Counted from the first letter of the stretch, positions 35,609-45,878 are shown. The stretch is DNA of 64,000 nt from Candidatus Kapaibacterium sp. (GCA_028284775.1 JANQRB010000163.1:1-64000), one strand, 5' to 3'. The notes: generated by a model not told the origin, from the sequence alone. Numbers and translations: made by a program.

Positions 35609-36976
35609 CTAGGGCAACAACAAAAAGTGCAGGGCGCTTCGCCGGCCGGCCTGTTCCAGAAGGACCGTGTAACGTCCCGCCGGCAGCGCGCGGCAATCGA
35701 TGCGTATGGATTGCTTGCCCTTGCTCAAGGCGCGGGCCGTGATCGTGAGGCGCCGGCGCTGGAGCGCGTCGAAGACGCTGGCGTAGACGGGACCCGCTTC
35801 CCGGCAGCGGTAGCGCAGATGAAAGCCGGCTTTCGCCGGTAGCGGGCCCGCCGCGATGATCTCCAGGGCAGGCTGAGACGGAATCGCGTCCCGCCCGATG
35901 CTCGTCACAAAACCGTCGGTCCGAAGTATCGCGACGCGATTTGTGACGCGCTGACCGGCCTCGAATCCACCGACGCTGTACAGGTTGAGGCCGCAGCGTG
36001 CCAGCCCCCGGTGATCCATTGTCGGCCGTGGGTTCGGCGACAGTGCTTCGTAACTCAAGTCAGTGACATCGATGGCAAAAGTCAGCGGGTCCGGCTCCGC
36101 CGGATCGCCGTTATAGCCGATACCGTTAAAATTATAAGGGTTGAGCGTGCCGCCGCTAACGATCACCCGCTTGCCGATACCGAGCGCCGCCGCCCGGTAT
36201 TTGCCTTGCCCGGGCTGTGCCGGCAGCCGCTCCCAGGCAATGCTCAGCGGATCATCCCGATCGATACGGCCGGCCCAGGCTTCGTTGGAGGCTTCGAAGC
36301 TGCCGTTGAATCCATTGATGCGTACCCCGCCGAGGTAGACGATCACATCGCCGGCAATGCCACCCGCATGGCCGAAAAGCCCGGGACCATCGATGCGCGT
36401 CGCCTGCCGCCAGCTGTCGCGTCGGGGATCATAGACCTGCACATTGTCGACATTGCGCGTGTTTGACCAGCCGCTGACATTATAGACCAGGCTATCGCGC
36501 CACACTGCGCAGACCTGATCATCCACTGCGACCGGCGCGTCAGCGCCATGCGAAAAGCTGTCACTTACAGGATCATAGATATCGACCGCCGCGCTGCTTG
36601 TCTCGCTGCCGTCCGGGTTGACGATGTAGCCGCCGAAGATGTAAACCCGGCCATGGAGCGGCTGAGCGGCGGCGGCCAGCCGTCCTTTGCCGGGGACAGA
36701 GCTGATTTCCCGCCAGCGCTCCGTCCGGGTATTGAAACAAAAGGCGCGCGCGCTGACACCATTTCCGCTTTTACTTGAATCGATTCCCATGAAAGCATAC
36801 ACAAGGCAGGTGTCGTCGACCTGGAGCGCCGCGACAGCCGTGTTGGCGAGCCGCATGGGCAGCGGCGGCGCCTGCTCCCACTGGACTGTGGCCTGGCTGC
36901 TGAGCGAAGCCGGCAGCACGAGCGCGATGGACAGCGCAAATACAAGCCCGAGGAGATAATTGCGAGGTATGAACAT
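35609..36976 (-). CDS. Secreted Kelch-repeat beta-propeller protein
   Basis: 455 residues with a Sec signal (LLGLVFALSIALVLPASLSSQA). Kelch-type repeats follow, each with a double glycine then Y and W spacing: LHGRVYIFGGYIVNPDGSE...VDIYDPVSDSF, GDVIVYLGGVRINGF, GKRVIVSGGTLNPYNF and GLNLYSVGGFEAGQR. The last 85 residues (AGFHLRYRCREAGPVYASVFDALQRRRLTI...AGRYTVLLEQ) form an Ig-like module resembling a sorting domain but lacking the PNP motif, so the type IX route is uncertain. The ligand is unknown. Confidence 0.8.
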   Translation of the reverse strand: MFIPRNYLLGLVFALSIALVLPASLSSQATVQWEQAPPLPMRLANTAVAALQVDDTCLVYAFMGIDSSKSGNGVSARAFCFNTRTERWREISSVPGKGRLAAAAQPLHGRVYIFGGYIVNPDGSETSSAAVDIYDPVSDSFSHGADAPVAVDDQVCAVWRDSLVYNVSGWSNTRNVDNVQVYDPRRDSWRQATRIDGPGLFGHAGGIAGDVIVYLGGVRINGFNGSFEASNEAWAGRIDRDDPLSIAWERLPAQPGQGKYRAAALGIGKRVIVSGGTLNPYNFNGIGYNGDPAEPDPLTFAIDVTDLSYEALSPNPRPTMDHRGLARCGLNLYSVGGFEAGQRVTNRVAILRTDGFVTSIGRDAIPSQPALEIIAAGPLPAKAGFHLRYRCREAGPVYASVFDALQRRRLTITARALSKGKQSIRIDCRALPAGRYTVLLEQAGRRSALHFLLLP

Positions 36977-37947
36977 CTTTTGGAAAATATTGGAGTGAGG
37001 AATATCGAATTCGGTATCAACAAACAGGCGACGCAGATAAATCCGCTCACGGCCTGTTGCACGAAATTGCGCATTTTTCAGCCGCTAATCAATGTCTTGG
37101 CCGGATAAGCTGACCTCGGCCAGCGCTTTGTGTCTATGGCTCTGCAGGAAACCATGAAGACACGACAACTCTACCTGGATTACGTGTTACGCTCCCCCTC
37201 TTTCCTCAGTCCGTTATGTGGGACTACCGTCAGATCATCAACAGAACTCCGAGATGTATCTGTTCGGCCGATAAGTGTCTTAAAGTGTTTAAGCGCTGCG
37301 GCATTTCGTCAATCAGAGAATTCCTGTTAACAAGCAATTGACAGTTTTGCAATGAGTCGGATTTTCTCTATTGCAAACTAAGGGAAATCGACCAGGAACA
37401 GCACCGACGAGAACAAATGCAAGCGAAGGATTCATAACAGAAAGCCTAATCGTGTACATTGAACTTGTGCAGAATTTGCCAATAGGCGGTGAGCAATACT
37501 GCCCTTTCCCTGCCCCGGCCGAAGTCGGAGCTCCTGGGTTAAGCAAAAGTCTTGCGCATTTACTGAATACTTATCTTTGCGGCTACCATTGCATTTTCAT
37601 CCACGTTTCATAGTTACTTTTCCCATTGATTAAAGATATGTGACGCGGACTGGCGCCGAACGGGAATTGGTTCTAAGAAATGAGAGCATCTGATCCCCTA
37701 CCCCCTTTTGCCAAAAAAGAGGGGTGCTTATAAGACTTAGTTGACAGAGGTTTATAGCTGCAGTGTTGTAGACAGCGCTTGCCGGATGCGCAGTCGAAAG
37801 ATCGGCGTACGTACGCCTACGCAGCACTACCTGAATCTAAGTATTGTCATTTTCAACTGTAACTTATCGCAAGGCTTTGTGTTTTGCCGCCAAGTAGCAG
37901 CTGTTGCGACAATTCAATCACAATGTCACTTAAACCAAGAGTGTAGT
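36977..37947. other. Gene-free stretch
   Basis: About 970 bases. Frames here are short. The in-frame extension of the next gene back to 37741 is not supported. One 8-bp inverted repeat (TTTGCAAT / ATTGCAAA, 37346-37377) is visible without a T run; it is of unknown meaning. Confidence 0.4.
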
Positions 37948-38847
37948 ATGTCGCAAACACAAAGCCTTTTCAATCGAGTGAGAGTTGTAAAAAACAGTAT
38001 AACTCTCTACGCAATTTTAATTGCTATCATAATAGTACATACAGCATGTATTGACAATATTATAGACAGTTTCACACCTGAGATTCCTCCATTATTGCCC
38101 AGGCTGTCGCTTGACGACATCGGCAGATTGCACAATGAAGCTTTGCGGGATATCGAGAAAAACTTCGATACGAATGTTGTATACTCAAGCGCCGGAGAGT
38201 TCGAAAATGCGTGCAGGGATCACCTGTACAACTGGCAAATCGAGCAGATCAATCACACGGATTCACAGCGCGAGTTGCTTTTCCAGCTGTACGACAGCTA
38301 CAAAGTCCTCGTACATCAGGACACGATCTTATCTCTCTTGTCGGATGTTTCCATAGCTGATGAAGCCGGCTTGCTTGCTGAACAAGGCGAATTGGACGCA
38401 ATCGAATTGGAGATTCTCCTGCAAACCTTGACTGTCAGTCTGGACCTTTTAGACAAGACAAATGATGACGGCCTTGTTGCGGCTGACGACTATCATTCGG
38501 CAATCGCTGAGCTTGAGAATTTAAAGTCGTCCTGGAACCAGCAATTCGGCAAAGGTACTACGATTCAAAGCGATGCGAAACCCGGTCAGCTTGCGGGCGT
38601 TGTATTAACAATTGTCAGTTATTCCTCGCGTTTCTGGCTTCCCGACTCATCCGACAAGATAGAATATCTTTCGCCTCTGGCCATTATCGACGGGTTGGGC
38701 GGATTGTTTGGCGGATTCAGATCCGCCAGGCGGCAACACCGCGAAAATGGTGAAATTGATTGGGCGGTTGTCGGCGGCTCGGCCTTGGCCGGCGCGGCGA
38801 GCGCATCAGGAGCATATTTGTTTAATGTCAATCAGCCCGCCTGGTGA
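37948..38847 (+). CDS. Membrane-anchored or lipoprotein of unknown function
   Basis: 299 residues from the ATG at 37948 (weak AAGAG site upstream). The frame continues to 37741, but that part looks non-coding. One hydrophobic segment near the N-terminus (ITLYAILIAIIIVHTAC) acts as an anchor, or as a lipoprotein signal with an atypical lipobox. The body is acidic and helical. The C-terminus has a glycine/alanine-rich hydrophobic stretch (IDGLGGLFGGF...VVGGSALAGAASASGAYLF). No family is recognised. A strong terminator follows at 38903-38946. Confidence 0.65.
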   Translation: MSQTQSLFNRVRVVKNSITLYAILIAIIIVHTACIDNIIDSFTPEIPPLLPRLSLDDIGRLHNEALRDIEKNFDTNVVYSSAGEFENACRDHLYNWQIEQINHTDSQRELLFQLYDSYKVLVHQDTILSLLSDVSIADEAGLLAEQGELDAIELEILLQTLTVSLDLLDKTNDDGLVAADDYHSAIAELENLKSSWNQQFGKGTTIQSDAKPGQLAGVVLTIVSYSSRFWLPDSSDKIEYLSPLAIIDGLGGLFGGFRSARRQHRENGEIDWAVVGGSALAGAASASGAYLFNVNQPAW

Positions 38848-38902
38848 GGACGAGTGATCGCCCCTGAGTTGCCAGAATTGGATTTTCAGGAAAGTGATTT
38901 TA

Positions 38903-38946
38903 ACTCCGGTCTCGATTCGAGTGAAATCGAGACCGGAGTGTTTTTT
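38903..38946 (+). terminator. Strong Rho-independent terminator
   Basis: ACTCCGGTCTCGATT and AATCGAGACCGGAGT form a perfect 15-bp stem with a 7-base loop, followed directly by GTTTTTT. It ends the transcript of the gene at 37948-38847. Confidence 0.92.
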
Positions 38947-39114
38947 ATCCTTAAGCTCTGCGTCCACCATGCAAGAATGATTGGCAAAGCAGTGTCAGAC
39001 CAGCCTCGTAGGTCTTCGCATGAAGTCTAAGTATTCCCGAGTCAACAACCAAGGTGGGCACCGAGATAAGGCGCCAGTCAGCCGTCACTGACTCCATGGT
39101 CAAGTGTGTAGAAA

Positions 39115-39879
39115 CTACTTTGGCATGTAAACAGTATCGCGAATAAATACGGTGTCGGTAGTTTTCCTCTTGCTCCAATTAGGCAACTGCCAAATTGGTC
39201 TTCTCCGAAACAGCAAAGTTTCATTGTAATTTAAGCCGTATTTACTCCATATCTCTGCCATCTTCAAGGCTGAGCTCACCAAAGAAGAATCCGCAATAGG
39301 TCGACCGCGCCGAGGCTTAGGACCTGTCCGGCCACCTGTATCAGAGGCTTGGCCCTCGTTGCTGGATTTATTATTCAGTTTGAGCTGTTGATCAAATTTT
39401 CGAAGATTCGGCCTTCGCTTTTTGAGCAAAGACAGAGTTGAAGCATTCGACTTTTCCAGCAAGCCTGCATCACGCGAAATCTGCTTCCAACGCGATACTA
39501 TATCATTTTCCGTCGCATACAGTGAATCACTTAACTCCTGGATGCGATTCTGCAATCCCCTTTCCCTTGCCGAAATCGCATACATACTATCGAGGCGGAG
39601 ACTATTCGCGAAGAGCGAATCCCTCAACTCAACGCTCATCATCCTCAATTGCCTGATAGTGCTGTCGGCTTCAACCAGGCGAATCGACGCCAGATATTCG
39701 GAAGACCATTCCGCATGGTCAACAGACTGCTGAAGTCGCTCGAGTTCCTGGTTGGCCTCCATAAGGTGCCAGCCCAAATATCCGATAGACGAGAGAACCA
39801 GGACTAGCCCCGATACCGTAAACAAAGCAGACCACCTGGCTGCACCAGGTGCAATCTCAGTAGCATCCATTGCTTGCAT
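39115..39879 (-). CDS. Single-pass membrane protein with coiled coil, unknown function
   Basis: 254 residues. A short N-terminus is followed by one transmembrane helix (about residues 20-40, ALFTVSGLVLVLSSIGYLGW) and a long region of heptad-like, charged helix (about 42-150: NQELERLQQSVDHAEW, RQLRMMSVELRDSLF, LQNRIQELSDSLYATEND). A basic, low-complexity C-terminus follows. The ATG at 39879 lies one base after the stop of the upstream small membrane gene, and GGAG of that gene's end serves as its ribosome binding site, so the two are translationally coupled. No family is recognised. Confidence 0.7.
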   Translation of the reverse strand: MQAMDATEIAPGAARWSALFTVSGLVLVLSSIGYLGWHLMEANQELERLQQSVDHAEWSSEYLASIRLVEADSTIRQLRMMSVELRDSLFANSLRLDSMYAISARERGLQNRIQELSDSLYATENDIVSRWKQISRDAGLLEKSNASTLSLLKKRRPNLRKFDQQLKLNNKSSNEGQASDTGGRTGPKPRRGRPIADSSLVSSALKMAEIWSKYGLNYNETLLFRRRPIWQLPNWSKRKTTDTVFIRDTVYMPK

Positions 39880-39880
39880 G

Positions 39881-40150
39881 TCATTTGATCTCCTGACCGG
39901 CAAAAACTTTCAGAGCCATCCGAACCAGGGTTAACAGCCGTCCAACTGATAAAGTAACTACGCCGGTTGCGCCGAACATCAGGCCGATTTCAGCCGTCGA
40001 TGCATTCGAGACAATGAGCTTCAGGCCGGCAAACAGAAGAATTCCAACGGAGAGAATCGAGGCGCACAAATAGGCAATTCGTTCAAGCTTGAACAGGGCA
40101 ATTATCTCTTTTACAGCTTGTAACCGGAGCTTGAGTGGATCGACAGCCAT
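39881..40150 (-). CDS. Small membrane protein, unknown function
   Basis: 89 residues with two hydrophobic helices (about 25-45 and 53-75: YLCASILSVGILLFAGLKLIV and EIGLMFGATGVVTLSVGRLL) flanked by basic amphipathic ends. It is the first gene of a two-gene operon with the coiled-coil membrane protein immediately downstream (one-base gap). Start is ATG at 40150. The pair might form one envelope complex; this is inference from coupling only. Confidence 0.6.
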   Translation of the reverse strand: MAVDPLKLRLQAVKEIIALFKLERIAYLCASILSVGILLFAGLKLIVSNASTAEIGLMFGATGVVTLSVGRLLTLVRMALKVFAGQEIK

Positions 40151-40672
40151 GGTTTGAAATACAGATAGATCAGCATTAATTATCTTGATGAGAAAATGCC
40201 AGGTTGCAGAATGTAACGTAGCACAAGATCAATATAAAGAATGCGGGTGGAGTAGCAAAATGACTTTGTTCCGGAGGCAATGCACGAACTAATTTTCAAA
40301 GTTGTGCATTGCAATGTCTGAATTAGTGATTCTAAACGAATGGTAGTGCTTGCCTTCAATTGCTTCTCGAGAATCCTGTAGTACCCCCAATTCCGTTAAG
40401 CCGACCCGCCGAATCTCACACTCCCAATTCTTCATAATCGGAGATGCAATGCTCGCTTCCTCAAATGACCGGTACTGCGGGACGGCCTTACGCAGCTTTC
40501 TGATTAGAGCAAGGTCTTCTCGATGGATTAACAGGCAGGGGCAGCATGTTCGCCACATAGCCAGGCGGCTGCCTCGGGGTGGACAGGGCTAGCGGCAGAG
40601 CCAGCGCCGCCGCCGATCAGGCAGTCTCACCTCGGTTTGGCCGAATGCCCGCGGCTGCCTAATTTAGAAGCT
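40151..40672. other. Stretch with one doubtful small frame
   Basis: A minus-strand frame at 40289-40558 (89 codons, ATG start) encodes a charged protein with no recognised domain and no clear ribosome binding site. It could be a small gene or a remnant. The rest holds the promoters of the divergent membrane operon and the methyltransferase. Confidence 0.35.
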
Positions 40673-42187
40673 ATGCGTAATGCCGACACTTCCGAAGCCA
40701 AATTCACCACCGAGAGAGTCTTCGCTCGTTATCGCCCCCTGATCGACGACTGGACGGCGTTTCAGGCTGCGCTGCAGCAAGATTTGCCCGTCTGCATCTG
40801 GACCAACAACCTGCGCACGTCGCCGGAACGGTTGGGGGAGCTGTTGAAAGAGGAAGGCATACCCTTCGCGCCGCTGCCCTGGCATCCGTCAGCATTCAGG
40901 CTTACAGCTGCGGCAAATCCGGGCCGACACTGGCCGTTTCTGGCCGGCCTGTATCACATTCAGGAAGAAGCGTCGATCATTCCGGCGGTGCTGCTGAATC
41001 CCCGACCGGGCGAACGTGTGCTCGATCTCTGCGCGGCGCCGGGCAACAAGTCAGCTCAGATGGCGATTATGATGGGGGGGCGCGGCACTGTGATTGCCAA
41101 TGACGTCAGCTTTGTTCGTTTACGGGCAGCTCGTCAGAACTTCGACCGTCTCGGTCTGGTCAATGCCGTTTTAACACACTACGATGCTACGGTCTATCCC
41201 CACGAGAGCGGCAGCTTCGATAAAGTGCTCGTCGATGTTCCCTGTTCCTGCGAGGGCACCAGTCGCAAAAACCCGCAAGTGTTGAAACGCGTCGGTGGCA
41301 GTGAAGCCCGGAGTCGAGCCGGTTTACAGGCCGGTCTGCTGCGGACGGCCGTCCGTCTCTGCAAAACCGGTGGTCGAATTGTGTATTCCACCTGTACTTA
41401 TGCCCCGGAAGAAAATGAAGCCGTGGTGGATATGCTGCTGCGCGAATGCGGCGAGCAGTGTCTGCGCCTCCTGCCGGCCGCGATCGACGGCCTGACATCC
41501 TCGCCCGGCCTAGGCGAATGGCAGGGCCGTCAGTTTCATCCTTCGCTGAGCAAAACACTTCGTCTGTGGCCGCATCAGAATGACAGCGGCGGTTTTTTTG
41601 TCGCTGTGCTCGAAAAGACGGGACCCGGCGAGGACTGCTGCGTCGCGCCGACATCACAGGAAAAGGCTGCCGAGGGCTGTGAACTGCACAGTCATGATTT
41701 CAAGACGCATCGCATTCCTGCGGAGAGTGTCCGCGAGTTTGCCAAATGGCGCTTCGGTATTGACGAGCGAGCGTTTAAGGACCTCGCCTTCTTCCAAACC
41801 GGCAAAGACGGAATCTTTGTTGCGCGTGATGACCTGGCGCTACCCTCGCGACCGAAGCAGCATGCGGCGGGCATGCTCTTTGCACGCAGTGGACGACGGA
41901 TCGTTCCCAAAATTACCGCCGAAGGCGGCTGTGCCTTTGGCGGCCGGGCGCAGCGCAACGTCATCGAACTGAATCGCGAGCAGCTGCAACGGTATATCGC
42001 GCGGCAGGATAATCCGATCGATGCGGAACAGTCGGCCAATTGCAGCGGTCATGGCTATGTTATCGTTCGTTATCACGAATTTGCCTTCGGCGTCGGCTAT
42101 CTTCACATCAGCGACGGCGGTGAAGCTGTTCTGGAGAGTATGTTTCCCAAGGCAATGATGCCGCGTCAGATTGCCGCCGGGGCCTGA
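40673..42187 (+). CDS. RsmF/NSUN-type RNA cytosine-C5 methyltransferase
   Basis: 504 residues. The SAM domain has motif I VLDLCAAPGNKSAQMA and beta-2 VIANDVSFVR. The two catalytic cysteines are in motif IV, VDVPCSCEGTSRK, and motif VI, YSTCTYAPEENE. This is the NOL1/NOP2/sun family that makes 5-methylcytosine in rRNA or tRNA. The long C-terminal part (about 310-500, with FAGRAQRNVIELNREQLQRYIARQD and a RHEFAFGVG-like segment) matches the RsmF architecture, which modifies 16S rRNA. The frame opens at a TTG 40637; the ATG at 40673 (MRNADTSEAKFT) is preferred. Confidence 0.88.
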   Translation: MRNADTSEAKFTTERVFARYRPLIDDWTAFQAALQQDLPVCIWTNNLRTSPERLGELLKEEGIPFAPLPWHPSAFRLTAAANPGRHWPFLAGLYHIQEEASIIPAVLLNPRPGERVLDLCAAPGNKSAQMAIMMGGRGTVIANDVSFVRLRAARQNFDRLGLVNAVLTHYDATVYPHESGSFDKVLVDVPCSCEGTSRKNPQVLKRVGGSEARSRAGLQAGLLRTAVRLCKTGGRIVYSTCTYAPEENEAVVDMLLRECGEQCLRLLPAAIDGLTSSPGLGEWQGRQFHPSLSKTLRLWPHQNDSGGFFVAVLEKTGPGEDCCVAPTSQEKAAEGCELHSHDFKTHRIPAESVREFAKWRFGIDERAFKDLAFFQTGKDGIFVARDDLALPSRPKQHAAGMLFARSGRRIVPKITAEGGCAFGGRAQRNVIELNREQLQRYIARQDNPIDAEQSANCSGHGYVIVRYHEFAFGVGYLHISDGGEAVLESMFPKAMMPRQIAAGA

Positions 42188-42249
42188 GCAGGCAGGTTAC
42201 CGCAATTACCTTCGCTATTCACACGATTCGCTGCGGCGATTAATTGTGT

Positions 42250-43740
42250 TTAATCAGCTTTAACTTCGTTTTCGTGTTGTTTTCGCTCGAAACCGCGCAG
42301 CATTTTTAATAGTCCGGGGTACGAGAGCCCCAGGTGACGGGCCGCGGCCGACTTGTTGCCGTCGAACTTTTGCAGAATTTTGCGAACCAGCAGCATTTTG
42401 GCCTCTTCCAGTTCCTTAATAGTGCCGTTAACAAAATCGTATCGAAATTCGCAGTGCAGCTCATCGCTCACTTTAGTTCTGGCTGTGACATTAAGCCATT
42501 GTTCGACGTCACTGCGGCCGGCGCTGTCGCCAAATAAAAACCACTTTTTCACAAAATTGGCAAGTTGCCGCACATTGCCCCCCCAGGATTGCGAATGCAG
42601 TAAGGATCGCATAGCCTCATCCAATGGCGGAAAGCTTTTGTCAAACTGACCCTGGTAGAGTTTGATGAAGTGCCCCAGTAAGAGATCGAAATCCTCCATT
42701 CGCGTTCGCAAAGGCGGCAGAACGATCTCCGTCGTAGCCAGACGATGATAGAGATCTTCACGCAGATAGCCTTCCTCGATCGCCTGGGCAATATTGCGAT
42801 TGGTGGCGCAGACAATCTGGACGTCGATATCGATCAGGCCGGCGCTGCCGAGACGACGCACCTGCTGCGTCTCTACAACCCGCAAGAGCTTGGCCTGCAT
42901 TTCAATGGCCAACTCCGTGAATTCATCCAAAAAGAGCAGGCCGCCATTAGCGACTTCGAACAGACCGGCGCGAGAACCGGCAGCGCCCGTAAAGGCTCCC
43001 TTTTCATAACCAAAAAGCTCCGACTCGATCAGCGTCGCGGAAAAAGCGGCGCAATTGACCGGCACAAAGGGTTTAGTGGATCGTGATCCCTGCAGATGGA
43101 TATATTGGGCGAAGACTTCCTTGCCGGTACCGCTCTCTCCGCGAATCAAAGCGTTAACACCGAACTCGGCAACTTTGCGGGCCTGCCCCTTACACTTGGC
43201 TATGGACGACGATTCGCCAACAACCAGTTCGCTGCCGACCTCCTGATCGGCGTTACGCGCCACCTGCGTGTGCAGCAGTTCGTTTTCGCGTTCCAGACGC
43301 TCCCTGAGTTGACGATTCTCCACTTCGAGGCGTTGAGCTTTCAGCAGACGACGGACCGCCGTCGCCATTTCGAGATTGCGGTAGGGCTTCTTGAGAAACT
43401 CATTTACCCCGAGTTTGAGCGCCCTGATGACAGATGCCTCATCCGTATAACCGGTAATCACAATGTATTTGGCGTCTACAAGAATTTCCTGACAGCGTTC
43501 GACCAGTGTGATGCCGTCTTCACGCGGCAGCTTAACATCCGTGATGACTATATTGTAATAAGCGCCGCGGACCAGCTCCAAAGCCTGACTTGCCGTGGCG
43601 GCGGTGTCAATCCTGTATCCTTCCTGGTCCAGGCCCAGCACCATGTTTTCCAGGGCAAACTCGTCGTCATCGACAGCCAGAATGCGAACCGTGTCCTTTT
43701 TCTGATCCAACTGATTGTTGCTCGAAATTGGCGTACTCAT
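42250..43740 (-). CDS. Sigma-54 dependent response regulator, NtrC family
   Basis: 496 residues: receiver domain (about 19-135; phosphoacceptor Asp in VITDVKLPREDG), AAA+ domain (about 165-400) with Walker A GESGTGKE, the sigma-54 contact loop GAFTGA and Walker B GGLLFLDEF, then a Fis-type helix-turn-helix (KSAAARHLGLSYPGLLKMLR). It activates transcription from sigma-54 promoters when phosphorylated. Its ATG overlaps the stop of the kinase gene by four bases (ATGA), so kinase and activator are coupled and cognate. Target promoters are not obvious. The divergent gene cluster starting at 46.2 kb is the nearest candidate. Confidence 0.95.
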   Translation of the reverse strand: MSTPISSNNQLDQKKDTVRILAVDDDEFALENMVLGLDQEGYRIDTAATASQALELVRGAYYNIVITDVKLPREDGITLVERCQEILVDAKYIVITGYTDEASVIRALKLGVNEFLKKPYRNLEMATAVRRLLKAQRLEVENRQLRERLERENELLHTQVARNADQEVGSELVVGESSSIAKCKGQARKVAEFGVNALIRGESGTGKEVFAQYIHLQGSRSTKPFVPVNCAAFSATLIESELFGYEKGAFTGAAGSRAGLFEVANGGLLFLDEFTELAIEMQAKLLRVVETQQVRRLGSAGLIDIDVQIVCATNRNIAQAIEEGYLREDLYHRLATTEIVLPPLRTRMEDFDLLLGHFIKLYQGQFDKSFPPLDEAMRSLLHSQSWGGNVRQLANFVKKWFLFGDSAGRSDVEQWLNVTARTKVSDELHCEFRYDFVNGTIKELEEAKMLLVRKILQKFDGNKSAAARHLGLSYPGLLKMLRGFERKQHENEVKAD

Positions 43741-45878
43741 AGATTCTCCTCCTGCCTATCCGTCGATCGAGAAGCTTGCCCAGGCCCGGCATCTCCTTGG
43801 GAGATTTTCTGTCCGGGCAATCTCACGACTACCAGGGTGCCGGTCTTGATATTTTCGATGCTCAGGCTGCCGCCTGCCTCTTCAACAATATTGCGCGTAA
43901 TCCAGAGACCAAGGCCGGTGCCGCGCCCCTGTTCCTTGGTTGTAACGAAGGCATCGAAGATATGCGGAACGATACCGGGATCGATCCCCGGACCGTTGTC
44001 CTCAATGAGAATGTCTATTGCCTCGGGATGGCTCTTAATCAAAAGTGAAATTTCGCGAGGGCCATCGTCGTCTGATTCACACAATGCGTCTCTCGCATTC
44101 AGCAGAAGATTTGTTAACACTTGCGAGCCATCGGAATAGGCCAGCGGCAGCGTGAGATCTGCCGGTACATCCACGCGCCAAACGATGTCGCAGAGTTCCA
44201 GCTGTTTTCCGTATAAGGCAAACCAGTCTTCGACCAACTCGCCTGCATTACATGTCTCCAACTGCCCTCTTGGCCGTGCCGTCAGCAAAAACTTATCCAC
44301 TACGCTTTTAACCCGCAGTGCCGCATTCAGTATCAGCTGCAGATTGCGTTGACGCGCTTCCCGGCTTAAGTCTTCCGAGTTAAGTCGTTCGGCGCAGTTC
44401 AGAACAGCGCCCAGCGGACTGTTGATCTCATGCGCTACGCCACCGGCGATTGTTCCCAGGGTCGCCAGTTTTTCCTGTTGAATCAGCAGCGCTGTCGTCT
44501 GCTGCAATTCGGATTCACGTTTCTCCAGCTCCTTAACATGATTTGACAGCTCGTACTGGGAATGATGGAGGGCATCGAGCGAGCGTTTGCGGGCAATCGC
44601 GCTGCCGATGCTTCCGGCCATGGCGATGAGGATGCTCTGCTCGTGCTCGGTCCAGCGCCGGACCGCCCGGCAGTAGTCAAAGCCGATAAATCCCCAGAAA
44701 TCGTCATCAATCAATATCGGTACGACCAGTAGTGATTTGATTCCCTGTCGCCGCAGCAATGTCCGCTCCGCCGCCGGGAGCTCGTCGACCACTCCGTTGA
44801 TGCTGCGTCCCTGCGCCAGTAGTTTCTGCCAGCGGCTGTAATTCGGCGCGTAAGGCCAGCGCTTCAAAGCCGGCTTGCCAAGTTGAGGCGCGATTCCTTC
44901 CGAACACCATTCGTAGCGCAGCGAAACGAACATTGCCTGCGATTCCTGAAGCTGGCTATTTTCAAATATAAACACTCTGTCGGCCTCAACGGCGATACCG
45001 AGAATTTCAAGTACGGCCTTAAAGGCAGGTTCCGGATGGGTATCCCTGATCAGTCTGGTCGTGGCGGCGGCAACGGCGTTCAACAAGGTATCGCGCTTTT
45101 GCAGCAGCTCCTCATTAACTTTGCGTTCGGTGATGTCACGCAGATAAGCTGTAAAAAACTGTTCACCTCGATCTTCATGGGGCGTAATAGCAAGTTCAAC
45201 GGGAAAGATGCGGCCGCTGGAATGCATCGCGCTTATCTCTATGCGTTTTCCGAGCACGGGTCCCTTCCCCGTTTCAAAATATCGGCGCATGCCTTCTAAA
45301 TGCGCTTCTCGGTATTCCGGTGGAACGATCAGATCCGACATACGCTTGCCGACGATCTCGGCACGCCGGTAGCCAAAAGTATCCTCGGCAGCCGGATTGA
45401 ATTCAATAACCACGCCATTCCGATCAATCGTAATAATCGAATCCAGCGCAGTCTGCAATATTGCCGTTAAGCGCTTGTTGCTGGCGGTAACTCTGGACTC
45501 CATTTCATGCTTGCTGAGTGCCAGCTCGATCTGCCGCATCAGGTCCTGCTCTTCCGGGGGCTTGGCCACATAGCCATAAGCATTCGTGCGGCGCACAAGA
45601 TCGACAATATCGGGCATGTCGTACGCTGACAGAAAGATCACCGGGACATTGTGCGCCTGATAGATCTTTTCAGCCGCTTCCGGTCCCTGGATCTTCGCTC
45701 CTTTCAGCGATATATCCATAATCACCAAATCAACTGCCTGATGGCCGACCAAATCAATTGCAGCCTCGCCGCTGGCGACGACGGAAGAGCTGCGATAGCC
45801 GAGTAATCGGAGCTGTTGCTGCAGTACTTTGGCCCCCGCCGGCTCGTCTTCGACTATTAGTATTCTGCGATCGCTCAT
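43737..45878 (-). CDS. Hybrid sensor histidine kinase (REC-PAS-GAF-HisKA-HATPase)
   Basis: 713 residues from the ATG at 45878 (GGGGTG upstream; an upstream ATG at 45896 is possible). Domain order: receiver (about 1-120, LVIMDISLKG), PAS (about 135-260, ALDSIITIDRNGVVIEFNPAAEDTFGY), GAF (about 285-430), a coiled linker, HisKA with phospho-His in GGVAHEINSPLGAVLN, and an HATPase domain with N (LLNARDAL), G1 (EDNGPGID) and G2 (GRGTGLGLWI). It is soluble, with no membrane segment. The N-terminal receiver suggests it is itself a phosphorelay target. It is cotranscribed with the NtrC-type regulator immediately downstream. Confidence 0.93.
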   Translation of the reverse strand: MSDRRILIVEDEPAGAKVLQQQLRLLGYRSSSVVASGEAAIDLVGHQAVDLVIMDISLKGAKIQGPEAAEKIYQAHNVPVIFLSAYDMPDIVDLVRRTNAYGYVAKPPEEQDLMRQIELALSKHEMESRVTASNKRLTAILQTALDSIITIDRNGVVIEFNPAAEDTFGYRRAEIVGKRMSDLIVPPEYREAHLEGMRRYFETGKGPVLGKRIEISAMHSSGRIFPVELAITPHEDRGEQFFTAYLRDITERKVNEELLQKRDTLLNAVAAATTRLIRDTHPEPAFKAVLEILGIAVEADRVFIFENSQLQESQAMFVSLRYEWCSEGIAPQLGKPALKRWPYAPNYSRWQKLLAQGRSINGVVDELPAAERTLLRRQGIKSLLVVPILIDDDFWGFIGFDYCRAVRRWTEHEQSILIAMAGSIGSAIARKRSLDALHHSQYELSNHVKELEKRESELQQTTALLIQQEKLATLGTIAGGVAHEINSPLGAVLNCAERLNSEDLSREARQRNLQLILNAALRVKSVVDKFLLTARPRGQLETCNAGELVEDWFALYGKQLELCDIVWRVDVPADLTLPLAYSDGSQVLTNLLLNARDALCESDDDGPREISLLIKSHPEAIDILIEDNGPGIDPGIVPHIFDAFVTTKEQGRGTGLGLWITRNIVEEAGGSLSIENIKTGTLVVVRLPGQKISQGDAGPGQASRSTDRQEENL

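Noticed and set aside
43096..44139. 347-codon plus-strand frame across the kinase/NtrC junction
   Set aside because: Antisense to two well-supported regulatory genes.
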